Assembly (NCBI GenBank): GCA_018240015.1
Contig: JAFEGJ010000009.1
Location: 1 to 64,000 of the forward strand
Direction: 5' to 3'
From: Verrucomicrobiota bacterium
GTDB taxonomy: Bacteria > Chlamydiota > Chlamydiia > Chlamydiales > Rhabdochlamydiaceae
Length of the DNA: 64,000 bases
Position 1 is the stretch's first letter. Every line of letters starts with the position of its first letter. The position numbers and the translations under genes were made by a program. The notes beneath the pieces are model-generated. The model saw only the letters and a list, made by a program, of their open reading frames with translations, was not told the origin of the DNA and did no database searches. This document shows, one piece after another, positions 58,201 through 64,000 of the stretch.

Positions 58201-61200
58201 CCATGCCCTACAACAGCCGATGCGTTAGTGCCACTTCCACCTGAAAGATTTAAAGCCCCAGTTGAATTTACATTCACATTCCCCGTAATCGACTCAGAGC
58301 TGAAATGGCCGATCTGAACAAAGTTGCCGCTTTGGCTGCCCGCGGTTAAAGTGATGTCGCCACTTTGTGATTTGACCGTAATATCTCCGGTGATCGAAAC
58401 GATCGGATCCGAACTTCTTGTCCCTCCATGGCCAATCAAGGAATAGATAGAAGTTGAGCCAATGCCCCCTTGAAGCTCAAGATTTCCAGTGACCTGGCTG
58501 ATGGAAATATTTCCTGTAATGGAACCTATAGAATTGTTATGACCAATCTGAGCAAAAGTATTGGCAAAAAGTCCCTGCTTTAAATAAACGCTGCCGCCGA
58601 TACCATCTAAACTAATATCGCCGATTATCGCAGTAGGCTGGAACAGACTCCCACTTGTAGACATGCTGCCATGGCCGATCAAAGCATAGTTGCCAACGGG
58701 ACTAAGCGTTACATCATTACCGATACCATTGATCCGGATGTTGCCCTCATAAATTGTCGCTTGCGGGGCGGCTTGCCAAATATGGCCAATTTGGGCAAAC
58801 GCAAAATTATTGTTTGTGCCAGGTCCTCCTCCTCCGGTCAAGGAAAGATAGGCGCCAATACCACCAGTGAACGTAATATCTCCGATGATGCGCATGGGTT
58901 CATCGATGCCGAGGTTTCCATTTCCAATCGCCGCATAGGCTTGGATATTAGATCCGCCTTGCAATCTCACGCTTCCCAAAACCTGGGTGAAGTTGATGTC
59001 ACAGCGGGCCCTGGGGAATGGACTTCCGATTTGCGCAAAAGAGCCCGAGCCGCTCCCTGCAAGGAGCTGGAGATCCCCGCCGATAGAAAATTGCAACTCT
59101 CCGGTTGTTCCTAAAATTCCTACAGAGGAAACATCGACATGCCCCCCGTGCAAAATCAAATTCTTGCCGACAGTGAAACTCGAAGTACCATCTCCGACTA
59201 GGATTTTGGCTGTTCCTTCCTCGCCGAGAAGTTGGAGATCCGTCTGTGATTGCAGATTAACGCTACGTCCCGAAATAATTTCAGCCAGTCCCCCATTCCC
59301 ATTAGGCGTTGAGCCGCCGCGGAGCATCACACTTTGTGCGTCGATCAAGACATCGAACGGATAAATGACCGGAGATTGTAATGTGTTAATCGCCTGGTTT
59401 TGGATGAGAGCCTGACTGCCTCCCGAATTGACTCCGTCTGCTGCACCATACAAGGACAGAGTTCCCATCGGCGCATGGACTTCAATGCGACTTTGTAAAG
59501 CATAGGGAGGTACCGACGAAGCAACCCCAATGAGGGCTGCGCCCGATGTAAGCGTTCCATTGTTCCCGCCGGCCAGGGTGATATCCCCGCCCGTCGATGT
59601 CACTTGAATCGGATCAATAGTCACTGTCGTTTGTGTTTGTTCTAAACTGCTAAAGACTCCTATGACCGCATTACCCGAGCCGCTAACTATTTCTGGGCTA
59701 TTTCCCCCTGCTGCGCCACTTCCCCCTAATAGTGTGATATTGCCGGAAGTTGTTACAGAGATTTGAGAGAGAGGCGAAACAATAAAGGAAGGACCAGCTA
59801 AACCATACCCTCCTTCAAAACCAATCGTCGCATCCGCAAAAGCTCCGGTTCCACCCGATAAAAGCACCGTGGAGGCATTAACATTAATGCTCCCCATAAA
59901 AGAAAAGGAAGTAGCCGTCGGTAAAAAATAAGCATAACTGCCATGGCCGACAACTGCTGAAGAATTAGTATTTATGCCCCCGAAGAGATTGAGCGCACCC
60001 TTCGGTAAATTGATCGTCACATCCCCAGTAATAGATCCAAATAAGCCGAAGGAAGCAGGATGCCCGATTTGCGCAAAGCCCCGGGCCCCTTGCAGGATAA
60101 TATCGCCGCTTGTGCTGGAAACCATTACATTGCCACTGATCGAACTTAAATCGGAAACAGTACCTGTAAAGTTATTGTGCCCTATTAAGGTATATCCTTG
60201 GGCTCCTAGGGGGTTGACGGCTGCCTGCCCTACATAAACGCTCCCTGTGTCCAAATAGACACCAATATTTCCTGTAGTGGTAATACCATTTGCGTGGCCG
60301 ATCTGCGCAAAATTGGCTAGATCTAACCCACTTTTCAGGTAGAGATTTCCTCCGATGTTATCAAGAGTAATATCTCCAGAGATTATATTTAATGTATTGG
60401 TAGGCGAATTGTGACCAATGATGGCATAAGCTCCTCCGCCGTTTAAAACGACATCATTACCAACACCATTGATCCGAATGTCCCCTGTATTAAAATTCAC
60501 GCTTCCAAAATGCCCAATCTGCGCAAAACCCGAGCGGGCTTGGAGAGTTAAATTAGCTCCAATTCCCGTAGTAAAAATAATATCTCCCCCAGCATTTGGC
60601 CCAACTCCTGGAGAATGGCCAATTTGCGCATAAGCTTCGCCGCCGTCAAGCAGGACGCTTCCCCCAACTTTGGTGATAAAGATATTGCAAGGAATAGCAG
60701 TGTTTAAAACGCCGATTTGCGCGTACGATGCTGCAGAATTTCCCGCGAGTAGCTCCAAGTCCCCACCGATGGCCAGCGTCATGAAGTTGGCAAAACTTTG
60801 GATGGCCGCTTCCGCACTATCTCCCGCTCGCAATTGAAGATCTCCACCGATATCAATCGTGACTCCATTGAAGCCCTCTAGGACGGCCCGTGCGCCAAGA
60901 CCACTGCCTGCTTGCAGAATGCAATTTCCACCCACCGTAACGTACAGATTTGTACTACCCGGCCCGTTGCCGACTTCAGCTGCACCTTGTCCAGCGGTCA
61001 GGAGCAGGTCCCTGCCTGACGTCAATGTGATATTAGAACCCGCAGTGATCGCTGCATTGACACCGCCTACAGTCGCTGACCCAGCAAGAACGATATCTTG
61101 GGCTTGACTAGTGAGCGTAACCGGTGATACTCCCGAAGAGATGCTCACAGATCCACCCGTGGCTTCTAAAAGGATATTTCCCGAGAGGGCCGTGAGGGCA

Positions 61201-62885
61201 ATAGTGTCTGTAGCATTGGGCGACAATGAAGTAAGCGAAACGGGGTTTGTGACCCCGAGCATAGAAATGCTGGCGCCTTTCAGTGAAATAGATCCTTGGT
61301 TTAAGGTGACCCCGGGACTAGATTTCGTCACCGAACTAATGATCACATCCCTTGCCGCCTGAGCCGTGAAATTTCCCGAGGTATTATTTGTATAAGCAGA
61401 ATGCATCACAATATCGCGTACAGAATTCAAAAAGAGATTGGCAGGAGTTCCAGGTGCAATTGCAAGATCGGCACTATCAGCCCAAACTAAATCACCGTTC
61501 CCATTGCCTCCATCATCGATCGTTTGAACGTAGACATCACCCCCGGTCAGTGCGGCACTTAAGGTCGCAACAGATAGTTGGGATGTCGCCATCGGCGCTG
61601 CGGGCTGAAAAATCGGAGCCGCCGTGATATTGGCATCCGGCAAACCAATCGTCAGACTTGTGGGATCCAGCAATAAGGAACCCGCTTTTCCCATGGGCGC
61701 CATCCGATCAGCCGTTCCTCTATAATCGAGATGTCGTTTTCCGGAGACCTCCACAAAACCGCCGTCGCCCGATTTGACTCCACCACGGGCCGAGATCGAT
61801 CCGTAGAAGCGAGTCGTGTCATCAGCCCATACGATGACCCTTCCCCCATCTCCCATGATTTTTGCATCGACATCGATGAGGACCCCTTCTCCGACATAAG
61901 TTGTTTGGGCATTGGGGATGTTCGGATTTTTACCTTGGAAATCTCCCCCAAGTAACAGCTGTCCGCCCCCTTCTATCCCCGAAATATCGATGCGCGCATT
62001 GTCTAGAAGCGCCACCCCATCGCCCAGAATTTGAACCTCGCCGCCCTTCCCACTCTCTTTCTGCGCTACGATATCATTACTGACAGAGACATTCCCCTTT
62101 TCTGCTCGAAGGAAAACGCGTCCCCCTTCCTCCTTAATACCGAGCGCTTGAATGGAACCCGAGTGGTTGACCGCCATCGCAAAAGGATTCCCTTCTGCTT
62201 TCATCTCGACGCAAAGAGCATCGATCACTCCAGTATTTTGCACATCGGTTTCCGCCCCGTTCATTTTGGGCCTGATGCCGATCCGCTCCTCGCCATCAAG
62301 TTGAACGATGAGTTCTTGAGCACCTGCCAGAGCTCCATGGCCTTTAGGCGCATGGATTTCTCCTTGGTTTGCCACCTTATTAGCGATCAAGAAGACATCG
62401 CCGTCATCGGCAAAGATTTTCCCTAAATTAATGACCGCCGCTTTCGAATCGCCAAAAAACTGGATGCTTGAACCTTCAAACATTGCACTATCGAGAGCAT
62501 CTAATGTCGACGCAGTAAACGCAGCGGTTCGAATGACAGCATCTTTGCCAATCAGAACACCGGCGGGGTTGAGAAGGAATAATTTTCCGTTGGCCTCAAG
62601 AGTGCCCATTAAAGAGCTTAAATGGCCGCCTGTGACGCGATTGACAACGACGGCGTCTTTGGAAGGCTGAATGAAACGAGTCACCTCGTTTTTTGCAATC
62701 GAGAAATCTTTCCAATGGATGACCGCATTTCGATCGGCCGCGACTTCTAATATATGTTGCTCGGGTGTAGAAAAAGTCGCATTACCTTGGGCGACAGAAG
62801 GATCTTCAGGGTTACCGATTAGATCAGGGCAGCAGGCGACTACCCCCAACAAAAATTTTAAGAGCTTATTTTTTTGCACTACCAT
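46275..62885 (-). CDS. Giant two-partner secretion exoprotein TpsA (filamentous-haemagglutinin type, 5,536 aa)
   Basis: One uninterrupted frame of 5,536 codons. Residues 1-~20 are a short hydrophobic signal with a lipobox-like VVAC (C18). Residues ~30-270 are the haemagglutinin TPS domain, with NRVTGGHLSSLMGTLEANG and NPAGVLIG (variant of NPNGI). Residues ~700-5000 are internal repeats, rich in Gly, Ser, Asn and Ile, in which short turns such as FAQIGH, AVVGHGNY, ATIGFEG and AVIGYYN recur every 30-45 residues, as expected for rungs of a right-handed β-helix. Residues ~5030-5400 form a further β-helical part. Then come a Pro13-(Ser-Pro)3 tract and a C-terminal ~110-residue region with cysteines in WCSYYYRS, YKDCTM, VGCDD and YSCSVL. 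It is exported by a TpsB partner and is likely a surface filament or adhesin. Confidence 0.92.
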   Translation of the reverse strand: MVVQKNKLLKFLLGVVACCPDLIGNPEDPSVAQGNATFSTPEQHILEVAADRNAVIHWKDFSIAKNEVTRFIQPSKDAVVVNRVTGGHLSSLMGTLEANGKLFLLNPAGVLIGKDAVIRTAAFTASTLDALDSAMFEGSSIQFFGDSKAAVINLGKIFADDGDVFLIANKVANQGEIHAPKGHGALAGAQELIVQLDGEERIGIRPKMNGAETDVQNTGVIDALCVEMKAEGNPFAMAVNHSGSIQALGIKEEGGRVFLRAEKGNVSVSNDIVAQKESGKGGEVQILGDGVALLDNARIDISGIEGGGQLLLGGDFQGKNPNIPNAQTTYVGEGVLIDVDAKIMGDGGRVIVWADDTTRFYGSISARGGVKSGDGGFVEVSGKRHLDYRGTADRMAPMGKAGSLLLDPTSLTIGLPDANITAAPIFQPAAPMATSQLSVATLSAALTGGDVYVQTIDDGGNGNGDLVWADSADLAIAPGTPANLFLNSVRDIVMHSAYTNNTSGNFTAQAARDVIISSVTKSSPGVTLNQGSISLKGASISMLGVTNPVSLTSLSPNATDTIALTALSGNILLEATGGSVSISSGVSPVTLTSQAQDIVLAGSATVGGVNAAITAGSNITLTSGRDLLLTAGQGAAEVGNGPGSTNLYVTVGGNCILQAGSGLGARAVLEGFNGVTIDIGGDLQLRAGDSAEAAIQSFANFMTLAIGGDLELLAGNSAASYAQIGVLNTAIPCNIFITKVGGSVLLDGGEAYAQIGHSPGVGPNAGGDIIFTTGIGANLTLQARSGFAQIGHFGSVNFNTGDIRINGVGNDVVLNGGGAYAIIGHNSPTNTLNIISGDITLDNIGGNLYLKSGLDLANFAQIGHANGITTTGNIGVYLDTGSVYVGQAAVNPLGAQGYTLIGHNNFTGTVSDLSSISGNVMVSSTSGDIILQGARGFAQIGHPASFGLFGSITGDVTINLPKGALNLFGGINTNSSAVVGHGSYAYFLPTATSFSFMGSINVNASTVLLSGGTGAFADATIGFEGGYGLAGPSFIVSPLSQISVTTSGNITLLGGSGAAGGNSPEIVSGSGNAVIGVFSSLEQTQTTVTIDPIQVTSTGGDITLAGGNNGTLTSGAALIGVASSVPPYALQSRIEVHAPMGTLSLYGAADGVNSGGSQALIQNQAINTLQSPVIYPFDVLIDAQSVMLRGGSTPNGNGGLAEIISGRSVNLQSQTDLQLLGEEGTAKILVGDGTSSFTVGKNLILHGGHVDVSSVGILGTTGELQFSIGGDLQLLAGSGSGSFAQIGSPFPRARCDINFTQVLGSVRLQGGSNIQAYAAIGNGNLGIDEPMRIIGDITFTGGIGAYLSLTGGGGPGTNNNFAFAQIGHIWQAAPQATIYEGNIRINGIGNDVTLSPVGNYALIGHGSMSTSGSLFQPTAIIGDISLDGIGGSVYLKQGLFANTFAQIGHNNSIGSITGNISISQVTGNLELQGGIGSTSIYSLIGHGGTRSSDPIVSITGDITVKSQSGDITLTAGSQSGNFVQIGHFSSESITGNVNVNSTGALNLSGGSGTNASAVVGHGNYATTSTNATGIISVSSNSVDLSGGHAGGADATIGFEGIFNVMPGSQVIVTSAGNISLAGGVNTVDQLPVNAVIGFYNSLFGNLTAVIDPIQVTSTGGDITLSGGMTPGKGGGVAIIGSGGLGQPLNCQSRIEVHAPMGTVSLYGAADGLTDGGGQALIQNQAIIGGAAIIYPFDVSIDAQNVMIRGGSTPGGNGGFAQISSGRNVNLKSQTHLEILGEQGIAQILLGDEISSFFIDENLIIQGGSIPNSIAGIFGTEGEIQFSIGGDLMIAGGSGTGSFAQIGAMAVPAGQLDVNFLQVLGSATLQGGSNTNSYAAIGLGSLTVGGSPTLKGNITLNGGPGSQLSLIDGSASTGSFAQIGHFWPTATVTGNIRINNIGNSVTLSPNANYSLVGHGNGLSTMISIIGDISLDAIGGNIYLNPGMNLNTFAQIGHINATTTMGNISISQQTGNLQLQAGTNAPLIYALIGHGGTGSSINSITGDVNVNSQIGDITLTAGSQSGNFVQIGHFSAPTITGSVSLNSTGALNLLGGSATNASAVVGHSNNTVPSTNATGIIHVSSNQAELIAGNTVGADATIGFEGVINVLPGSQVSVTTLGNLFLEGGVNTMSSTAANAVIGYYNTQTGTLSAIIDPIQVTSTSGDITLAGGTSTTLDGGIAIIGDSATPGPANCQSRIEIHAPMGTLSLYGVAEGLAAGGGQALIQNVGPDAHPISIAYPFDISIDVQNVMIRGGATFNGNGGIAQINSSRNVNLQSQTHLELLAELGIAQILLNGEISSFFIDENLIIQGGRATNSFAGIFGRAGELQFSIGGDLQLMGGSGNGSFAQIGAVVPLPGPLNVNFLQVFGSTILQGGSRSNSYAAIGLGSLTAGGSPTLTGNIIFNGGPSARLLLIDGSASPGSFAQIGHFWPTASVTGHVRINNIGNSLTFSPNANYSLIGHGNGPSTMSSIIGNISLDAIGGNIYLNPGMNLNTFAQIGHVNATTTMGNISVNQQTGNLQLQGGANAPLIYALIGHGGTGSSINSITGDVNVNSQSGDITLSGGTQPNNFAQIGHFSAATITGDVSLNSTGALNLLGGSGPNASAVVGHGNYTSSPTNTTGVITVSSGSANLIAGTGSQADATIGFEGTANVLPGSQIFTTTADNLSLAGGLNSMSMVTSNAVIGYYNTNTASVSAIIDPIQVTSAEGDITLSGGTNTSTALIGMNALQAPINCQSRIEVNVPTGTLSLLGAADGAASGDGLALIQNQALSAPPPVLYPFDISINAHNVMMRGGTTVAGGGGLTAITAGRNVILQSQTYLQLLAEQGTAQINLGVGTSNFSIGQSLIIQAGTTTDAQAYILSGGGEIDFSIGGDLQLLGGSGINAFAQIGAESPLCDINFIQVLGNTFIQGGTGSNCYATIGNIGFTPAGNITFTGGIGARLSMLGGSQVSSFAQIGHFGLSQSFTGNIRINSVGNDVLMNPGASYALIGHGTLGFGADTIIGDISLDAIGGNICLNQLGAQSGFTQIGHAFALSTTGNIAVSQTTGNLQINGVNANASNYSLIGHGGFPSGTPMPSTINGDIVIDSRSGDISLVGGAQGQSFAQIGHFSGTTIAGDVSLNSKGALNLTGGTSLGSSALLGHGNYNIFSTTVSGHITSSSSSVLLTAGTQPLADATIGFEGAQTVAAGSQIDVTATGNITAFGGAGANAIIGYYNSALSNVSALIDPIQVTSTGGDITLAGGPSGISSRGIAIIGVGAVNAPFNCQSRIEIHAPMGTLSLYGAADGLVMGGGQALIQNLAISGVTPIIYPFDISVDAQNVMIRGGSTVMMTGGTAEIISGRNVILQSQTDLQLIAEAGTAQILVGPGASSFATGQNLLITGGTTTNAIAGIFGTNGELGFTIGGDLQLTGGSGTSSFAQIGATTVPTGPLNLNFIQVLGNSFLKGGSSVNSYAAIGLGSLTAGGSPTLSGNIIFTGGIGAQLSLIDGTGFPGGFAQIGHFWPTASVTGNIRINNVGNDVTLSPNFNYSLIGHGNHPFIMNSIVGDISLDVVGGNIYLNPGTQLNTFAQIGHTNATTIQGNISVSEQTGNLELQGGSNGALMYSLIGHGGTAATITSITGDINVDSQSGNITLSGGSQTANFVQIGHWSGSSITGDVNVSSIGALNLFGGNSSNASAVVGHGNYAIPSVQAIGAIKVSSNTIEQIAGNTAGADATIGFEGVANVLPGSQVSVTTAGNLSLAGGVSTMSAVSANAVIGYYNTLQSVVSAIIDPIQVTSTNGDITLAGGTSSTTAGGIAIIGDGAISAPFNCQSRIEIHAPMGTLSLYGAADGLVTGGGQALIQNLAISGVTPIIYPFDISVDAQNVMVRGGSTTAMIGGTAEIISGRNIILQSQTDLQILGQQGTAQILPGVGASSFTTGQNLLIVAGSNSTPAGIFGIAGTMDFTIGGDLQLTGGTAAGSYAQIGAATPSARLDLNFIQVAGNTTLLGGSATSTYALIGLGGGLPGTLSGDVTFSNVGGDFFLTAGDGSFAHVGVIGNAMGPITTASNVTLSIVGGNLILQGGSGNVASAATIGFGESQSSPLDSYGGSIVVNAHSVALMGGVGNDSNAVIGVNGPALSVGMPLIQVTATGDINLQAQQSPNSGFGGNAYIGYLNRTPTGPVNGSINQIQVVSRNGNINLIGGFGIDVLQGVAFIGTRCNPNQTGTLNSNITIEAKGNLTLLGEPIFTRLSGGSAVIANNNINIGAMPYDITIAADNILLYGGGSMGVSAEIYSERNLNLTASSNLNLLSAAGPTQIHSINGDMTFTVGGNVSVEAQRAYAQIGSTGAAIVSSSIQFTNVGGNVSVVGGVTPGTFAHIGIGGLVPGTFDGDVIFDAVGGSFTVGGSAATGNGAYSQVGHVGIAGTPIIASGDVRVAQVTGALSVVGGLNSNTPAVIGHGNLLSNPGDTYTGQINVRANTIQVNSGADNTSDAVIGFSGGLNVLTPSAVFATAANDITLQGGLPLNGFGTYSNAVIGYINPGSPNVTIDPIQVTTANGNIILYDGISNTGFQGIALIGTYALSGIAQSTVSVNAVRGAVNIFASNPKVVNSSGISLIANNTPGNITSYNLSVEAASLFIRGSQSSTMLVPPSGITAFADLSVKVAGDVQMLAGQGSAVTINSSTGGMTFDIGENLSLTGGSQPNLYAQIGSNFITGNQNLPIHFINIGGNVSLTGGSTTNTYAAIGHGRSMPNAQLTSDILFNNIEGDVTLIAGADSSYAQIGHLSSTTPQAITGDVRLLNVAGKVLLQGGAQNNAQACIGHGDLLSNGGDSYSGEIVVNATQIDLFGGAGAGSAAIIGFNNPGPATILSDQVGVTALGGVTLTASQSNATIGYYNSAASPTTVLLQQINVESEKGNVTLNGLTTGTAAIGTFAASGVVNSNIKVTTPKNVLLNGPNATIVSGLMPGPFDIVLDPGSLILLNSNINSMGSIFIAVTERLNLNFDASNPSVLQTTTAQIQAQGDININTDEESLANITAVGGNAAGVAANLISIAGNINIGRPSATGANNVTLGSTSMVGPVNVQAAGAIFANIAGDLSLLSGASSATISSGEDLTWVGMGSLKMLNSSQIFTTSGSIDLNFNGSATLGQTSLIQNTASTGDIVITVGKDFSTTATASVQTNTDGNIQITTGRDALFSNTSNAPPALQVPGSGLLSVNTGRDVSFTNAALAQSTGDILINAVRNVGMNGTSSIQNNSSSIDTNLLQVTAGNDITLDATSSIQQLGGGDLLTISGRHTTLLVGASLTTSSPTSTLTVVVDNNFPDPPKYGIGRLNTAPGTSITAGGGSGTIRLFTARQPFNSLLGTINGGIFVPGTQYVDTNEEIWCSYYYRSLAGTPFTVFYKDCTMAAPPPPPPPPPPPPPSPSPSPSNGPSAPKAHRPFPAAILAAISEAFQDWRTYDDYIFVPVDFDVGCDDTHYKKQLKFHPKRVYSCSVLGNETETVLRRAYRNYHTKQLDNL
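46545..46604 (-). other. Polyproline and Ser-Pro tract of TpsA (extensin-like)
   Basis: Thirteen consecutive proline codons (46566-46604) are followed by three and a half Ser-Pro units (46545-46565). The proline codons are mixed (CCT, CCA, CCC, CCG), so protein-level selection and not replication slippage maintains the tract. Contiguous prolines and Ser-Pro repeats are the glycosylation-prone targets of prolyl hydroxylases in plant extensins and arabinogalactan proteins. Confidence 0.85.
47900..60800 (-). repeat. Internal repeat array of tpsA: six full plus three shortened units
   Basis: Using the recurring SFAQIG-type segment as anchor, units start near 60740, 59026, 57350, 55710, 54092, 52500, 50872, 49795 and 48708. 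The first six are about 1.6-1.7 kb (roughly 530-570 residues), the last three about 1.1 kb (about 360 residues). A second anchor, coding IDPIQVTS, recurs near 59605, 57920, 56290, 54650, 53085, 51440 and 49175 and agrees. Neighbouring copies can be almost identical: 51160-51350 and 52790-52980 differ at only about fifteen of 190 bases, whereas the last units have diverged strongly. Confidence 0.85.
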
Positions 62886-62909
62886 TACGCCCTATAATAT
62901 GGACTATGT

Positions 62910-62941
62910 TTGCTAGCTGTTTCGCGCGCGGCAACTAGCAA
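62910..62941 (-). other. Hairpin in the tpsA leader
   Basis: TTGCTAGTTG and CAGCTAGCAA (minus strand) form a 10-bp stem with one G-U pair around a GC-rich loop, about 25 bases before the tpsA start codon. No T-run follows, so it is not a typical terminator; a 5' mRNA structure between tpsB2 and tpsA is possible. Confidence 0.4.
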
Positions 62942-63002
62942 CTTAAGCCTTCAAAATTTTCTTTTACCGAGGCTTGATTTATTTGAAAAGACCTTTATTT
63001 GT

Positions 63003-64000
63003 TTAATAACTAGCTGTAGCGCTGAAATGAAATTTGCCTTCTCCAGGACCGGAGTTAACAAATTTATGGAATTTAAAACCATAATCGGCCCGAAGCGATA
63101 GATAAGGATAAATTTCGTAGCGAACCCCTGGGCCTGCGCCGATTAAGAACTCGGTGGAAGGGACTTCGTGAAAATCATTTTTAAAATTATGGCCGAGACC
63201 ATAGTCGATGAAGGCAAGGAAAGTCAGGGCCGATTTTTGAGGAAACACCTTGATGGGTGGCATGCGTAGTTCGAGGTTAGCGCAGAGAGCTGTGTCAGCA
63301 TTAAAGGCATGCTCGGCATAACCACGGACAGTGTTATAGCCACCCAGACCGAACTGTTCGCTGGGCATGAGAGGATTGTGGGTCCCTTGCAGGCGTAGAT
63401 TTGTCGCAAGGGCAAATTTCATAGGAAGAGTCCAGATATTCCCCAAGAAAAGACGCGCGTAAATGTACTGAGGGAGCGCATGAGGTCTGATCTCATTGAA
63501 TCGCTGTTTGTTTTGATTCGCGATCGATTTGGCGGGCGATCCGAAAAGTTCAAGGTTAAGAGAGAGCTCGTCATGAGAAGATTTATGCTGCAAACCATAG
63601 GCTAGGACGAGTTGAGAGAGATTGGCCAGATGTGTGGAGACCGGAATCGGCCCTGTTAAATCGGAGAAAAAAAGGCTACTGTTCATACCTTTGACATCGA
63701 GGCCGAAGCTAAATTCTTGGGAGAGATTAGTGTGGGAAGGCCCTGTAGGGACAATATAACGTAGGCTTCCTTGGTAGCTCTTACCTTCGCTTTTAAAGTG
63801 ACGGATATGGGGATGGATTTCCGAATACCCTCCATATAGAAAACAGGTATGGCCATTGCGAAGCAGCGACGTGTAGCTACCAAAATGGGACCAGAATTTT
63901 TTGTAATTATCTGCGGTCGTAAATTGATAGGTGAGCACATCGTTAACGAAAAACGCATTTCCCCAATTGAAACCCGCAAAGTACCGGCTATTTCCAGTGA
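63003..64000 (-). CDS. Second two-partner secretion transporter TpsB2, 5' part beyond the window
   Basis: The minus-strand frame is open from its stop at 63003 to the right edge, giving the last ~332 residues of a TpsB β-barrel. It begins TGNSRYFAGFNWGNAFFVND, which aligns with TGQTRIFGGFNWLNAFGCDQ of TpsB1, and the rest aligns along its length: PSEQFGLGGYNTVRGYAEH carries the L6 VRGY signature, and the protein ends in an alternating barrel strand (GKFHFSATASY). The POTRA domains and signal peptide lie outside. It is 117 bases upstream of tpsA on the same strand, so tpsA sits between two transporter genes. Whether it serves this tpsA or another exoprotein further upstream cannot be seen here. 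Confidence 0.9.
   Translation of the reverse strand, partial: TGNSRYFAGFNWGNAFFVNDVLTYQFTTADNYKKFWSHFGSYTSLLRNGHTCFLYGGYSEIHPHIRHFKSEGKSYQGSLRYIVPTGPSHTNLSQEFSFGLDVKGMNSSLFFSDLTGPIPVSTHLANLSQLVLAYGLQHKSSHDELSLNLELFGSPAKSIANQNKQRFNEIRPHALPQYIYARLFLGNIWTLPMKFALATNLRLQGTHNPLMPSEQFGLGGYNTVRGYAEHAFNADTALCANLELRMPPIKVFPQKSALTFLAFIDYGLGHNFKNDFHEVPSTEFLIGAGPGVRYEIYPYLSLRADYGFKFHKFVNSGPGEGKFHFSATASY

Noticed and set aside
48700-60800. Regularly spaced similar sequences suggesting a CRISPR array
   Set aside because: Units are 1.1-1.7 kb, lie within one open reading frame and encode protein repeats; no short identical repeats with unique spacers occur.

Overview
The window looks like a chromosomal piece of a Chlamydia-like (order Chlamydiales/Parachlamydiales) bacterium. 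The main evidence is gene order. A small DUF378 membrane protein next to gatC-gatA-gatB matches the order I know as CT001-CT004 in Chlamydia trachomatis. The holA-like, tetrapyrrole-methylase, hemW, acidic CT053-like, sucA, sucB run matches CT047-CT055 with the same divergence point. A plant/chlamydial-type FabI (Tyr-x7-Lys active site), a 2Fe-2S ferredoxin and several membrane proteins with the paired hydrophobic segments of inclusion-membrane proteins agree with this. Genus and species cannot be read from the sequence.

Layout. 1-8.5 kb: a photolyase cut by the left edge, DUF378, the gatCAB operon, a dual-specificity phosphatase, a zinc alcohol dehydrogenase, and a LysR regulator beside two small membrane-protein genes. 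8.6-16.6 kb: an RND efflux system (lipoprotein TolC-like, AcrA-like, AcrB-like) whose pump gene is separated from the other two by three opposite-strand genes including ldhA. 16.6-28 kb: xerD, then a block of minus-strand genes with two Inc-like membrane paralogues and two very large helical paralogues, with a short-lid adenylate kinase on the other strand between them. 28-39.9 kb: housekeeping genes (small coiled-coil protein, ferredoxin, a DUF1858-IscA fusion, the complete 2-oxoglutarate dehydrogenase operon sucA-sucB-lpd, hemW, holA, OsmC, fabI). 39.8-43.9 kb: a third member of the large helical family and two unrecognised genes. 43.9-64 kb: a two-partner secretion locus.

The two-partner secretion locus is the most unusual part. 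It encodes a 5,536-residue exoprotein (TpsA) with a haemagglutinin-type TPS domain and six long plus three shortened internal repeats. Near its end is a Pro13-(Ser-Pro)3 tract followed by a short C-terminal domain. A TpsB transporter gene lies on each side; the upstream one runs off the right edge. Immediately downstream of tpsB1, overlapping it by one base, is an exported prolyl 4-hydroxylase. I infer that the hydroxylase may modify the extensin-like Pro/Ser-Pro tract of the exoprotein, giving a bacterial hydroxyproline-rich surface protein. This is a hypothesis from gene linkage and motif, not something the sequence proves.

Other points of interest: a dyad (ATTAA-N5-TTAAT) repeated in front of the LysR gene and in front of the efflux operon, a decayed tandem duplication at the 3' end of one of the large genes, a fragment of an addiction-module antitoxin, and a 49-residue basic protein gene whose promoter places transcription at its start codon. 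I found no tRNA, rRNA, insertion sequence or CRISPR array. No gap longer than 300 bases lacks a gene; the longest unexplained stretches are about 115 to 190 bases (28003-28140, 42079-42195 and 62886-63002) and hold AT-rich leader sequence or the hairpin listed.
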